A stretch of DNA of 64,000 bases from a candidate division LCP-89 bacterium B3_LCP (GTDB lineage: Bacteria > Electryoneota > B3-LCP). The notes beneath the pieces were generated by a model. It did no database searches and had not been told where the DNA came from. It saw only the letters and a list, made by a program, of their open reading frames with translations. The position numbers and the translations under genes were made by a program. The stretch's first letter is position 1; each line of letters opens with the position of its first letter. Of the stretch, positions 20,601-27,951 are shown piece by piece. The stretch spans positions 1 to 64,000 of the forward strand of contig NJBN01000014.1 in the NCBI GenBank assembly GCA_005223185.1. Direction: 5' to 3'.

Positions 20601-21180
20601 GATGCGTAGTAACATTCGATTCTTTTGAAGGCACAAACCAGAATCGACTCTCAACACTATTCTCCTGACCTGTTTCCCTCCAGTTATTTGCGTACATATC
20701 AAAATAAGATTTAATTCCCCATATATCAGCATGGACCTTGCCTAGTCCAATATTTTTCAGGAGAATGTCGGCATCGAGGAGATCCTTTCCAAACTTTGTA
20801 TGAGCGATACCGCCTTCAAAACGGACTTTTTGCATTTTTGTTTTCATGCTTTCCGGTGTTTTATCTATGCTTACCTCAGGACATGTTTTATGAACCAGAA
20901 TCGCACGCAGAGCGACCACAAAATCATCCAGAGTAATTTTCTGTTCGCCTTCCACCACACTACCCACGATAATAACATCATTATTCTCGTTATCGTAGAC
21001 CATCCCTATAGGGTGCGTTATTCCACCGATTTCCATTACTTCTATTTCCGAATGACCAGTAGAAATGTAACGCTTTTCCGCAGTATTGAGAGAGTACGCT
21101 ATGAACGAGTTGGCAAGTGCAGTCTGAACGGAAATCAGGAGGAGGATAATTGAAAAGATCAGTTTTATTCTTTGTCTCAT
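17629..21180 (-). CDS. Large secreted protein: two DUF1598-like domains and YD/RHS-like C-terminus
   Basis: 1183 residues from ATG 21180 (AGGAG seven bases upstream; an in-frame ATG at 21201 lacks this). Signal peptide about 1-24. A first DUF1598-like unit (about 45-265: LDDFVVALRAI, EVSIDKTPESM, TKFGKDLLDADILL, SRFWFVPSKE) and a second (about 465-650: FRKFVTALWATY, GISIDPI, MRDADYIMKKW, SRFWFIPENM) each end in a helical segment. Near residues 983 and 1103 are units of the type GNEFWFDQSGLMTD...FSYD and KRIYFDAAGRFEK...FDYD, like YD/RHS repeats of large bacterial surface and toxin-delivery proteins. No toxin domain or T9SS tail is visible. It starts 12 bases beyond the gene at 21214-23964 and is probably cotranscribed with it. 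Confidence 0.7.
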   Translation of the reverse strand: MRQRIKLIFSIILLLISVQTALANSFIAYSLNTAEKRYISTGHSEIEVMEIGGITHPIGMVYDNENNDVIIVGSVVEGEQKITLDDFVVALRAILVHKTCPEVSIDKTPESMKTKMQKVRFEGGIAHTKFGKDLLDADILLKNIGLGKVHADIWGIKSYFDMYANNWRETGQENSVESRFWFVPSKESNVTTHQGVAVVKELKIQAKTEVMSVNTVGNRLSDPIGDQFAAALTANYSDISVQYQQLKRLSALFKLVGIAEGVQNLLSQDPSFKPSLDYWLQKYETKIIETPNTFPLLQTEAQLERHNISKKQILNGGIRLRVLKSDLLDGSVTALKEIVLQSRPDGNSLIWEVPLEGWHVPGITAESSYNRMYDKDSILEEAEKIGCSIGRYIVSVNKPSTVLDISKNYTSPTTSYGRSNFNYSSTLNPISYIPDIGGVMLQSTAQIAGAGKAQVDLSDGFSFVVEGENARLDPKTFRKFVTALWATYYTNQDPGISIDPIAPGSDKHLVRYIGRVVNTDLGRVMRDADYIMKKWSVGTERADVPGFKNPDDYAAEVGKLYYGAWSRFWFIPENMRFKRGGNLLLFDEGRMTVKTEYMFQDDKTMGGDPSNQKFADFLTDHYLELAEKYPVYDDLFEYAKIVSLTKYLKEQGVPLMWFLLAHKDLVLTEDSPGTVKALAKGSDYFKGIQIEGGVDLTSEGQYVYDEAAMKAVAEAWARSPKEEATSVSYDRKIVDTAPEKMWFNLGEKSYSVVPQNSLTSGKDHRGIRYQTDLALRGEGYLLTEQSLDNLYHEMLYDETMKLLKSNMDALGLEPPYNEEQLEILSEGCRVKAEEKLETVVQDLRSIVNKEYKNAPAFKDALKVHLGTERADELSPHLLKKAHYQTNLEIVRYFNPKQKGEGEFGEGWHLLIPYRVERVGDATRELHGSLVPERMAVVNLLSGDREVLTFDKDKYTVMGWVPQVLESSQVVGLFLMTDASYRLADKLGNEFWFDQSGLMTDMILSENHHYKFSYDLIEECGSKSDLNSYVLEPFGSERVDFLNVNLSKRIKLVNQKTGEKEFFVFNTDKYDYAGYVPTNELKSAYKMIALMSDASYVLTDKKETKRIYFDAAGRFEKMGIWGLKSVSHGIYTAEFDYDFRTDKPTIHALRVMKEGLWDPIYVKEYQYSEDGKLCRTAVTYDARI

Positions 21181-21213
21181 TTTTCTCTCCTTTATTTTCA
21201 AAGCAGATATTAG

Positions 21214-23964
21214 CTATCTCGAAGAATACATCAATCCATAGAATGGCTGGAAAGGCCAGTCCCCCTTATCTGATATGCTCCCACTAAAATCTATGGCGAC
21301 TCCTCCCGGACTATAAGTGGGAAGACTAGTTAAGTTCTGATCAATTTTATTGCTAAAATCGAGATTATAATCTTTCCAACTGTTCATATTGTTTGTCACT
21401 GCGCCAGTTATAGCAGCGGTACCGGCCGCTGTACCACCAATTGCCAAAGGATTTCCACCCGACGCAACTCCAGCTCCAAACGTTGCAGCAGCACCTAAAC
21501 CTGCCAATCCAGCGCCAATCCCATTGATCCAAGCACCTGCCCCTGTTCGATTCCAGTCGTTAACTACATCATTGAAATTACTTGTCATGCCGGTGAGTGA
21601 GGAACTCTTTGTCAAATCCGGGGTAATATTGTTATCCCATAGCTGATTAAAATCCGACGCAGAGAGAGTATTAGATTTATTACAAAAATTATTGTAGTTC
21701 GTCTGATTCGGACTTAGTACATAATTATCCCATGCTTTCGTAGCACCAGTATAGTCCAATCCAAAGTAAGTTCCAGCATCTTCATCTGCTGTTAAAAGGG
21801 CAGCCATCTCTTCGAGCTCAAGACCGCTCATATATGCCTCGATATTTAATTGATTCAATCCAAAAAGCATGCTGGCTTCTGGTAATTCTTCTAAGGCAAG
21901 ATTTAGATCCTCTATGGCTTTAGCCCGATCGGTCAAGATCTCAATGCAACCTTTACCGTGAACTGCAAGAGAGAAATTTCCTGAGTACTCCAATGCTTTA
22001 TTGAAAGCATCCAATGCACCCTCTGCGCCGTCTTTCATTTGGATGAACCTGAATCCCAAATTTGAGTATGGGTCAGCGAAATTAGGTAAAACATCAATGG
22101 CTTTTTCCAAATAATATCGTGCTAGACCCAGTTCTTTCTGGACTGCATACACAACACCTAGCGCGTTCAGCGCTAATACATGTTTATCATCCAGCGCCAA
22201 TGCCTGATCGAACGCTTCCTGCGCTTCATCCCATTTTTCCAGACGAGCTTTGGCGTCACCTTTGAAGTAGTGAGTGATCGGTTCCTGTGGATGTTTCCGG
22301 GCGTAGGCTTCAGCCCATTTCTCCCATTCAAGAAGATCCCGTTCCAGGTAAACGCTCAAAAACAGCGCCAGCGATTCGTTGTTGCGGTTCAAAGCCAGGC
22401 AGGCGTGCCCTTTGATCATACGCAACACCGGATAAGGTGAATTTGGATCGATATCATCGTAGGTTTTCGCCACCTTTTTCCATTTTTCTTTGAGAATATA
22501 GTTTCCGATCCGATCGGGATCGAGGGCGGTGGGAATGGGCTGCGGGGGTGGGGGTGAGGGGATTACGGCTTTATAAAGGGTATCTCCAACTTTCCCCCTA
22601 TCTTCTACAATGCCGGATTTTTTCTTTTCCGTCTCTATGCCTTTACCAACCAGAGCGGCAAGATGAGCTCCCACCTGGTAAGCGCGCTCTGCAACTTTCG
22701 TCAATGCTTCCTCTTTGGATAATCCTCCGCATTCAACGACCTCGATAATATATCCGGCTTCCTCTAATTCCCTTTTGACCTCTTGAACTTCCGGATCATT
22801 CGAATCCCCACCGATGACAATAACCGAACCTTCCACCAGGTTAATCTCTCTGGCTTTTCTCACTACCTCAGTGACCACTTTTTCTGCCGGTTTTTGAGTG
22901 CCGTCAAAGACGAGTATCGTTTCTTGTTTGCCAATTTTATGTACTCCATACCAGGTGTCTTTAAGTTCGAGAATGATATACTCTCCAAATGCCCTGGATT
23001 CCTTTAAATCTCCTGGTCCCAGCCATATGGTAATTCCATTGACTTTCATAAACACTGGCAAAAGGTTACACCCTCTCACTTCTCTCGGGGTCATGAAACG
23101 GCTCCCTGTCCACTCCTTCGCCAGGAATCTTTCGTAATAACCTTTCATCCCGGCAATATGACCACTTTTAAAGTAATCCAATCTCTCCAACGGATCAAGC
23201 CAGATACAGGTCAGGTTTGGGAATAGTTCCTTCAACTTCTTGACAACTTCGAGATTGCCTATGGATTCTTTGATAAACCACCCTGCAGGTGCATCCCCTG
23301 CGGTGTTAAAAATCGTTACTTTGTCCGCCCCGACTTCTTGGACGGCTTTTATGGCATCTTTCTTTAAGGCACGCCCGTCATACATAAAAACGCCGACAAT
23401 ATGTTCTTTGTAAAATTTCCAGACGTCAGAGCATTTCGAAAAGACAACTGTGCCGTTGCTCCCTAAGATGGCATAGAGGGCAGTGTCAACGCCCTCGCCT
23501 GCCAAGGACTTGATGACTCTTCCGATCGCTGCATAAGCACATCTACCGAAGCGTGCGACCATCGCTTGTCTTTTTTTATTGCCATAACCAGCAAGGTTGA
23601 TATTCTGTACTAATTGTACTTCGAATCCTTCAACACCGGTCGCCTGTCCCTCAGTGACGCCCTCAGTAATGGTTTCATATATGTTCTGGATCAATTCTTC
23701 ATCAGACATGTTAAATTCTTCATCCGGCGGCATCACGACCAATATCTGCCCTTCACTGGGCATATTAGGATAGACACCCGGCTTATTCGAAAAATCACTG
23801 CCTGTATTTAGATTAGCATTCCAGTCTCCAATACCGAAATCGGTAACGTAGAAGGTGACTTGTTTTCCTGCACAGACTGTCGTGGTGAGGATGAGGAAAA
23901 TGGTCACCATTGCATAGCTGAGACGAGTGCGTTTTATCAAATCGGTGTAAGTGTGGCTTTTCAT
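21214..23964 (-). CDS. Large exported TPR protein with glycine-zipper-like hydrophobic C-terminus
   Basis: 916 residues, signal peptide about 1-32. Residues 33-300 form an unrecognised alpha/beta region (VTFYVTDFGIGDW, FNTAGDAPAGW). Residues 350-450 look like a second alpha/beta fold (ILVFDGTQKPAEKV, VIVIGGDSNDPEV). A Pro-rich linker (SPPPPQPIP) precedes TPR repeats at about 480-700 (DEAQEAFDQALALDD, LGLARYYLEKAIDVLPN). Near 806-856 is a Gly/Ala-rich hydrophobic stretch (INGIGAGLAGLGAAATFG, AIGGTAAGTAAITGAV) like glycine-zipper membrane-inserting segments. Function unknown. Start ATG at 23964 with AGGAGGG upstream; the following gene begins 33 bases after its stop. Confidence 0.6.
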   Translation of the reverse strand: MKSHTYTDLIKRTRLSYAMVTIFLILTTTVCAGKQVTFYVTDFGIGDWNANLNTGSDFSNKPGVYPNMPSEGQILVVMPPDEEFNMSDEELIQNIYETITEGVTEGQATGVEGFEVQLVQNINLAGYGNKKRQAMVARFGRCAYAAIGRVIKSLAGEGVDTALYAILGSNGTVVFSKCSDVWKFYKEHIVGVFMYDGRALKKDAIKAVQEVGADKVTIFNTAGDAPAGWFIKESIGNLEVVKKLKELFPNLTCIWLDPLERLDYFKSGHIAGMKGYYERFLAKEWTGSRFMTPREVRGCNLLPVFMKVNGITIWLGPGDLKESRAFGEYIILELKDTWYGVHKIGKQETILVFDGTQKPAEKVVTEVVRKAREINLVEGSVIVIGGDSNDPEVQEVKRELEEAGYIIEVVECGGLSKEEALTKVAERAYQVGAHLAALVGKGIETEKKKSGIVEDRGKVGDTLYKAVIPSPPPPQPIPTALDPDRIGNYILKEKWKKVAKTYDDIDPNSPYPVLRMIKGHACLALNRNNESLALFLSVYLERDLLEWEKWAEAYARKHPQEPITHYFKGDAKARLEKWDEAQEAFDQALALDDKHVLALNALGVVYAVQKELGLARYYLEKAIDVLPNFADPYSNLGFRFIQMKDGAEGALDAFNKALEYSGNFSLAVHGKGCIEILTDRAKAIEDLNLALEELPEASMLFGLNQLNIEAYMSGLELEEMAALLTADEDAGTYFGLDYTGATKAWDNYVLSPNQTNYNNFCNKSNTLSASDFNQLWDNNITPDLTKSSSLTGMTSNFNDVVNDWNRTGAGAWINGIGAGLAGLGAAATFGAGVASGGNPLAIGGTAAGTAAITGAVTNNMNSWKDYNLDFSNKIDQNLTSLPTYSPGGVAIDFSGSISDKGDWPFQPFYGLMYSSR

Positions 23965-24123
23965 TTTTCTGCCCTCCTAATTGGAAAAGGTCATATTGTT
24001 TATTTGTACAGTCTGCTACTATGATCTGATGTGATACCTTCTAGTATATTCTATTCTGGATGAGTTCGAATTTCCGCTAATAATTACCTCTGGCTCTGAA
24101 TCCATATCGATCCGTAGCCACAA

Positions 24124-25380
24124 TTACCCCCCGCCTGTTCTGCCTCTACCACCACCTCCAGGACCGGCCATAAGTGGATCATCGTTTGGCCACCAGCCCA
24201 CGACAAATTTCTTTTTCCAGGCGATATCCCGCGCTTTAATATAAAGATCAAAAGAGTTTTTTCTGACGATGAACTTCAGCCAGTGCTCATTGGGATTCAG
24301 CTTATTAAGCTCCTGTCTGAAGACACAATCGGGATTATCTAATTCATCAAATGAGTCACCTTTTACATGAGGCTTTTTTGTGAGTTGCTGGAAATGATCA
24401 TTCAGATTTCGATATTCATAGTTATTTTCATTAACGCGATAAAGCTTGTTATTAACCGCCTCAAAACCAATCAGCTTCTTACCCTCAACGGCATCGGGAT
24501 CGTCAGGATTGAGCTTGTTAGTCAGGTCCTTTAACTTCGTTTTTAGTTCGTCCTTTTCGGCGGCAATATTATCGGTGTCTTCTTTATAAAGGCTTATCTC
24601 ACGCTCCAACAGAGTAGTATGGTTTACCTGCTCGCTTAATTGCTGTTGCAGCAGAGAATCATTCTGGGCAATTTCCTCTTCGATGCTTTCCAGTAGCACC
24701 TCCTTCTGCGTGATAGTCTCTTCTAATTCGGTTATGCGATTACCGAGCTCCCGAGCTTGGTCGGCACTCTGTGCTTCTGTTTTCTTCTCTTGCAGTTCTG
24801 ACTTCAACCGGTTGATATCATCTCGTAATTTGGTTGTTTCACGATCTATGGAATTCAGCTGTTCGTCATCTCGAATTCGCGCCTGTGTTGTCTCCAACAC
24901 CCTTCGTAGCCTCTCTATTTCTCTTTCTAAATTCGTGATCTTTTGATCCAATTCTTCCAGTAATTCTGTTTTATCCGCATCTTTAACCGCTTTCTCCAGC
25001 TCTATCTTCAAGCGATTCAGTTCAGCGATTTTACTTTGCACTACATAGTATAATCTTCGCTTCTCTCCTTCAAGCCTATCTGCAACCTCTTTTTCAGCTT
25101 CCTGGCTTGCTGCTGTGACTTTGACTTCCGCTTCCAAAATTTGCAGATTCATTTCAAACGTCCTGATCTCATTCTCCAGGTTACGTATCGTGCTTTCTAT
25201 GTTAGCGATATCTCCTCTGAATCGCTCTCTGTCCTCCTCAGACTGCACCAGTCCGTCCACATCTGTGGATTTTGTTCCTGTTGTGGGAATGATAACCCAG
25301 ATCGTTCCCAGTAGAATCAGGGCAATAATGGTCAGCAGGGGATCCTGAAATATATCTAATACGGAAGTTTCTTCCTTCAA
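24124..25380 (-). CDS. Membrane-anchored coiled-coil protein, partner of the MotA/ExbB-like protein
   Basis: About 418 residues with one N-terminal transmembrane helix (FQDPLLTIIALILLGTIWVI) directly after a short cytoplasmic tail, then a continuous Glu/Lys/Leu/Arg heptad coiled coil for about 230 residues, an alpha/beta end domain (about 290-405) and a Gly-rich tail (GPGGGGRGRTGGG). The tail-helix-periplasm topology is that of ExbD/MotB-type partners, but with a very long coiled coil. I chose TTG at 25380, which overlaps the upstream stop as TTGA and has AAAGGAG six bases before it. The longer frame from 25437 would overlap the previous gene by 61 bases. Confidence 0.68.
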   Translation of the reverse strand: MKEETSVLDIFQDPLLTIIALILLGTIWVIIPTTGTKSTDVDGLVQSEEDRERFRGDIANIESTIRNLENEIRTFEMNLQILEAEVKVTAASQEAEKEVADRLEGEKRRLYYVVQSKIAELNRLKIELEKAVKDADKTELLEELDQKITNLEREIERLRRVLETTQARIRDDEQLNSIDRETTKLRDDINRLKSELQEKKTEAQSADQARELGNRITELEETITQKEVLLESIEEEIAQNDSLLQQQLSEQVNHTTLLEREISLYKEDTDNIAAEKDELKTKLKDLTNKLNPDDPDAVEGKKLIGFEAVNNKLYRVNENNYEYRNLNDHFQQLTKKPHVKGDSFDELDNPDCVFRQELNKLNPNEHWLKFIVRKNSFDLYIKARDIAWKKKFVVGWWPNDDPLMAGPGGGGRGRTGGG

Positions 25381-26525
25381 GGTGTGCTCCTTTTTAAGAA
25401 GTCTAACTTCTGCTTTTTTGCGAGAGGTTCCGTACAATATTCAGATGTAATCTCTGTAACCCCATCGTGCACCGCTTCAAATGTTTCAACTCCTTCCGGC
25501 CGCACGAAAAGGACCACAAAGTCATAGTCGTGACAGAGGTTTTTCCAAAAGCTCTTTTCCGCAAACTGTGACGAGGAAATCAGCCGCCCTGCGGGGTACG
25601 TAATGATAGCTTCCCGTTGACAATCTATATAAAGTGGATTCTGGTAGGCGGTTCCCCCGCCGGTTCTCGACTGTATTCTCAAAATGTCAATTTCCTCCTG
25701 AAGAGCCGCCTTCAAATTCTTGAGCCGCGCTAATTCTTCCTCGAGGTCTGACTGCGTCAGTTGTAAGGAATCTCCTATTGCCTTGCCGTGCTCAGGGGAA
25801 AGCTGCTTAGATAATTCCGCAATAAGATCTATGTAATCTTGGAGCTCCTGTTTGAGTTGAATCAACTGATCTTCTTTTTCTGCAAGACTACCGGGGTCAA
25901 CGCCTGCATCAAGTATGGCCTGTATCAGTCTATCAATTTCTTGGTGCAGTCTTTTATGTTTATCCCGCAATCTATCCAATTCCTTTTGTTTACCCTTTAA
26001 TTGTTGCTGATTAACCGGATGCTTGGATACAGTCCGATTCAATTCATTAAGATCACGCTTCAGTTTTTCAAGTTCTTCGCGCAGTTTCTCTATCTCCACC
26101 TGTTTGTTGATCACTTCATCTGGGTCGGGAAGATCCTGGAGATGCTCAAGCTCCCGTTTCAGTTTGGCGATCTGTTGGATCAAGAAGTCATATTCTGCAT
26201 CCAAACGGCTGACTTCCGATTGTTTCTGGTATTCTCTGTTTTCTGCGACACTTTCCGAGTCAGGGTGAAGAGACTCAAACTCTGCCCTCTTCCTTTCTAA
26301 TATATTGAAGATATTATCTTTAAGCTTCTCGAATTCTTCAAGTTGTGCCTCTTTGTCGGAGCGCTCTTTCAGCAACTGTAATGCAACTGTTATGGCGCGA
26401 TCCGATTCTTCCGGTGATTCAATATATGCGCTGGTTACAGCTAAACTCAGAGCGAAGAATGCCACCACGCCAACAATGCAACATAAAAGTAGCAATATTT
26501 CAATGTTGCCTTCCCGATTCCTCAC
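25377..26525 (-). CDS. Membrane-anchored coiled-coil protein, second partner of the MotA/ExbB-like protein
   Basis: 382 residues: a short N-tail, one transmembrane helix (about 10-30, LLLLCCIVGVVAFFALSLAV), a coiled coil from about 45 to 290 (KLKRELEHLQDL, IEKLREELEKLKRDL), and a small alpha/beta domain from about 295 (NPLYIDCQREAIITYP, then YDFVVLFVRPEGVETFEAV). That end domain resembles those at the C-termini of some ExbD-like proteins. The start overlaps the stop of the MotA/ExbB-like gene (ATGA), and its own stop overlaps the next start (TTGA), so all three are translationally coupled and probably form one complex. Confidence 0.7.
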   Translation of the reverse strand: MRNREGNIEILLLLCCIVGVVAFFALSLAVTSAYIESPEESDRAITVALQLLKERSDKEAQLEEFEKLKDNIFNILERKRAEFESLHPDSESVAENREYQKQSEVSRLDAEYDFLIQQIAKLKRELEHLQDLPDPDEVINKQVEIEKLREELEKLKRDLNELNRTVSKHPVNQQQLKGKQKELDRLRDKHKRLHQEIDRLIQAILDAGVDPGSLAEKEDQLIQLKQELQDYIDLIAELSKQLSPEHGKAIGDSLQLTQSDLEEELARLKNLKAALQEEIDILRIQSRTGGGTAYQNPLYIDCQREAIITYPAGRLISSSQFAEKSFWKNLCHDYDFVVLFVRPEGVETFEAVHDGVTEITSEYCTEPLAKKQKLDFLKRSTP

Positions 26526-27523
26526 TTCCTATCTCCAGAATTTTTGGATTTGTTATTCTGTGACCTACGCGATTGTGTAGTTTTGGTGTTTTGGTTCTTG
26601 GTTAATTTATCGATAGATAAACTCAGTCTCGAAACCGATTTCTCGATTCCCTCAATTAACTGGTGGTTTTGATCGTGTATTTTTTCGAAGACTCCAGTTA
26701 TGGTAGAGGATAATTCTGCCTGAATTCCGGATAAAGTGTTTTCAACGTCCGCCGGAGCTGGTCTCGCGTGAGCATCTGCTGGAAACGGTTGCGGACTACC
26801 GTCCGCCTTTATCTGTCCGACGAGCACCCGCGCTCTCTCATCGACTCGGCTGACAAGCAGTTCTTCGCGATGTCGCAAGAAAGAAGTCATTAGGATAAGG
26901 GCCACTGTATAACCCAGAGCCAACAGTGTTGTGTCAAATGCAAAACTCATTGAGGCAGCAAATCCTTTCAGAGCAGCGCGAAGTGCGAATATATCAGTAA
27001 CTTCCGGAAACTTGAGCATACCCGTTGACAATCCTATAACAGTGCCGAGAAAACCGATAACGGGGACTATACTACGAAGGCTATTCAAGATTAAATGTCC
27101 CCGTTCTACCTCAGCCATGTCGCGCTGGGAGAGCTCCTCATTGAGCCGGATGATGTCTTCGCGGTAAATGAAAGCCTGCAGGAGTTCCCGAATACGCCTC
27201 AATGTCAGGCTTCTACCGTGCTCTGTTGGCATAGATCTGATGATCTTGCTGGCATCCTCATGGGAAATCAAGTACTCCGGTAATTTGACCTTTTCAAAAG
27301 CCTTTTCCTCTTTTCTGAACAAGGAATAGCGTTGGAACCAGAATAGGATAGCGATTGAAAAAAGCCATGTATTTAGTAATTGAATAGGCCATGCCCGGAT
27401 TAAGAAACTATAAAAGTAGTTGTCTTCAGGAAGTAGGTATTTTACAGCAAGGGCTACAATCCCCACCTCCAATCCCAGCACGATATATAAAAGCATAGAG
27501 TTTGAACCGCTCTGTGATCTCAT
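26522..27523 (-). CDS. MotA/TolQ/ExbB-type proton-channel family protein
   Basis: 333 residues from ATG 27523, which has AGGAG about eight bases upstream (the longer frame from 27616 does not). Four transmembrane helices: two near the start (LLYIVLGLEVGIVALAV, LLNTWLFSIAILFW), a cytoplasmic loop, then two in the conserved core (LRSIVPVIGFLGTVIGLSTG and FAFDTTLLALGYTVALIL). The core motif GFLGTVIGL...AASMSFAFDTTLLAL is characteristic of the family, whose members use the proton or sodium gradient to power envelope machines. The C-tail (about 235-333) is a helical cytoplasmic extension. Coupled with two coiled-coil partners downstream. Confidence 0.85.
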   Translation of the reverse strand: MRSQSGSNSMLLYIVLGLEVGIVALAVKYLLPEDNYFYSFLIRAWPIQLLNTWLFSIAILFWFQRYSLFRKEEKAFEKVKLPEYLISHEDASKIIRSMPTEHGRSLTLRRIRELLQAFIYREDIIRLNEELSQRDMAEVERGHLILNSLRSIVPVIGFLGTVIGLSTGMLKFPEVTDIFALRAALKGFAASMSFAFDTTLLALGYTVALILMTSFLRHREELLVSRVDERARVLVGQIKADGSPQPFPADAHARPAPADVENTLSGIQAELSSTITGVFEKIHDQNHQLIEGIEKSVSRLSLSIDKLTKNQNTKTTQSRRSQNNKSKNSGDRK

Positions 27524-27951
27524 CTTGAATCTCCTTTTATTGGTAAGCTTCAGATTAACCGTTATAAGAAAAATCTTTCTGAGCCATACCGTACGTTGAG
27601 TTCGATCGTGCTCCACACTACATAAGAGCGATAATTTTTCATCAGTATCTTTTAGAACGAGGATTACAGTAGATCTCCGATTTAAATCGGAGATGCAGGA
27701 TTATTGTCGTGTACTTTCAGAGATACCGTGTAAAGGTGATGATATATTAGACTCCAGAACGGAGCTATATCTCGTGAGTGAGGATAGTAAACCGTGTGTA
27801 CAAACTAACAAAGCAAATCATATCTTCCCTGCAGATGCGGGATATAGCTATCTTTAGATATTTATCAAATCTGGTTAGTTTGTTAGGTTATTAAACTTCG
27901 TATTTCAAATAGGTCGTGGTTATTTTATTATTATTGGAAAGGGCATTTGCG
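27524..27951. other. 428-bp intergenic region with a 22-bp perfect palindrome
   Basis: This is the largest gap in the minus-strand block. It separates the kinase gene from the MotA/ExbB-like operon. It contains a perfect palindrome (27673-27694), a second small dyad (CTCCAGAACGGAG, 27752-27764) and no gene. A promoter for the MotA/ExbB-like genes probably lies here, but I cannot point to clear -35/-10 boxes. Confidence 0.5.
27673..27694. promoter_or_regulatory. 22-bp perfect palindrome, possible operator
   Basis: Eleven bases (ATCTCCGATTT) are followed immediately by their exact complement with no loop, 150 bases upstream of the MotA/ExbB-like start. A loop-less even palindrome in an intergenic region fits a dimeric regulator site better than a terminator. 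Function inferred only. Confidence 0.4.

Noticed and set aside
24124-27523. Zorya-type defence system (ZorAB-like pair)
   Set aside because: The channel protein lacks the long ZorA tail, the partners lack a visible peptidoglycan-binding end, and there is no ZorC/ZorD or helicase gene.
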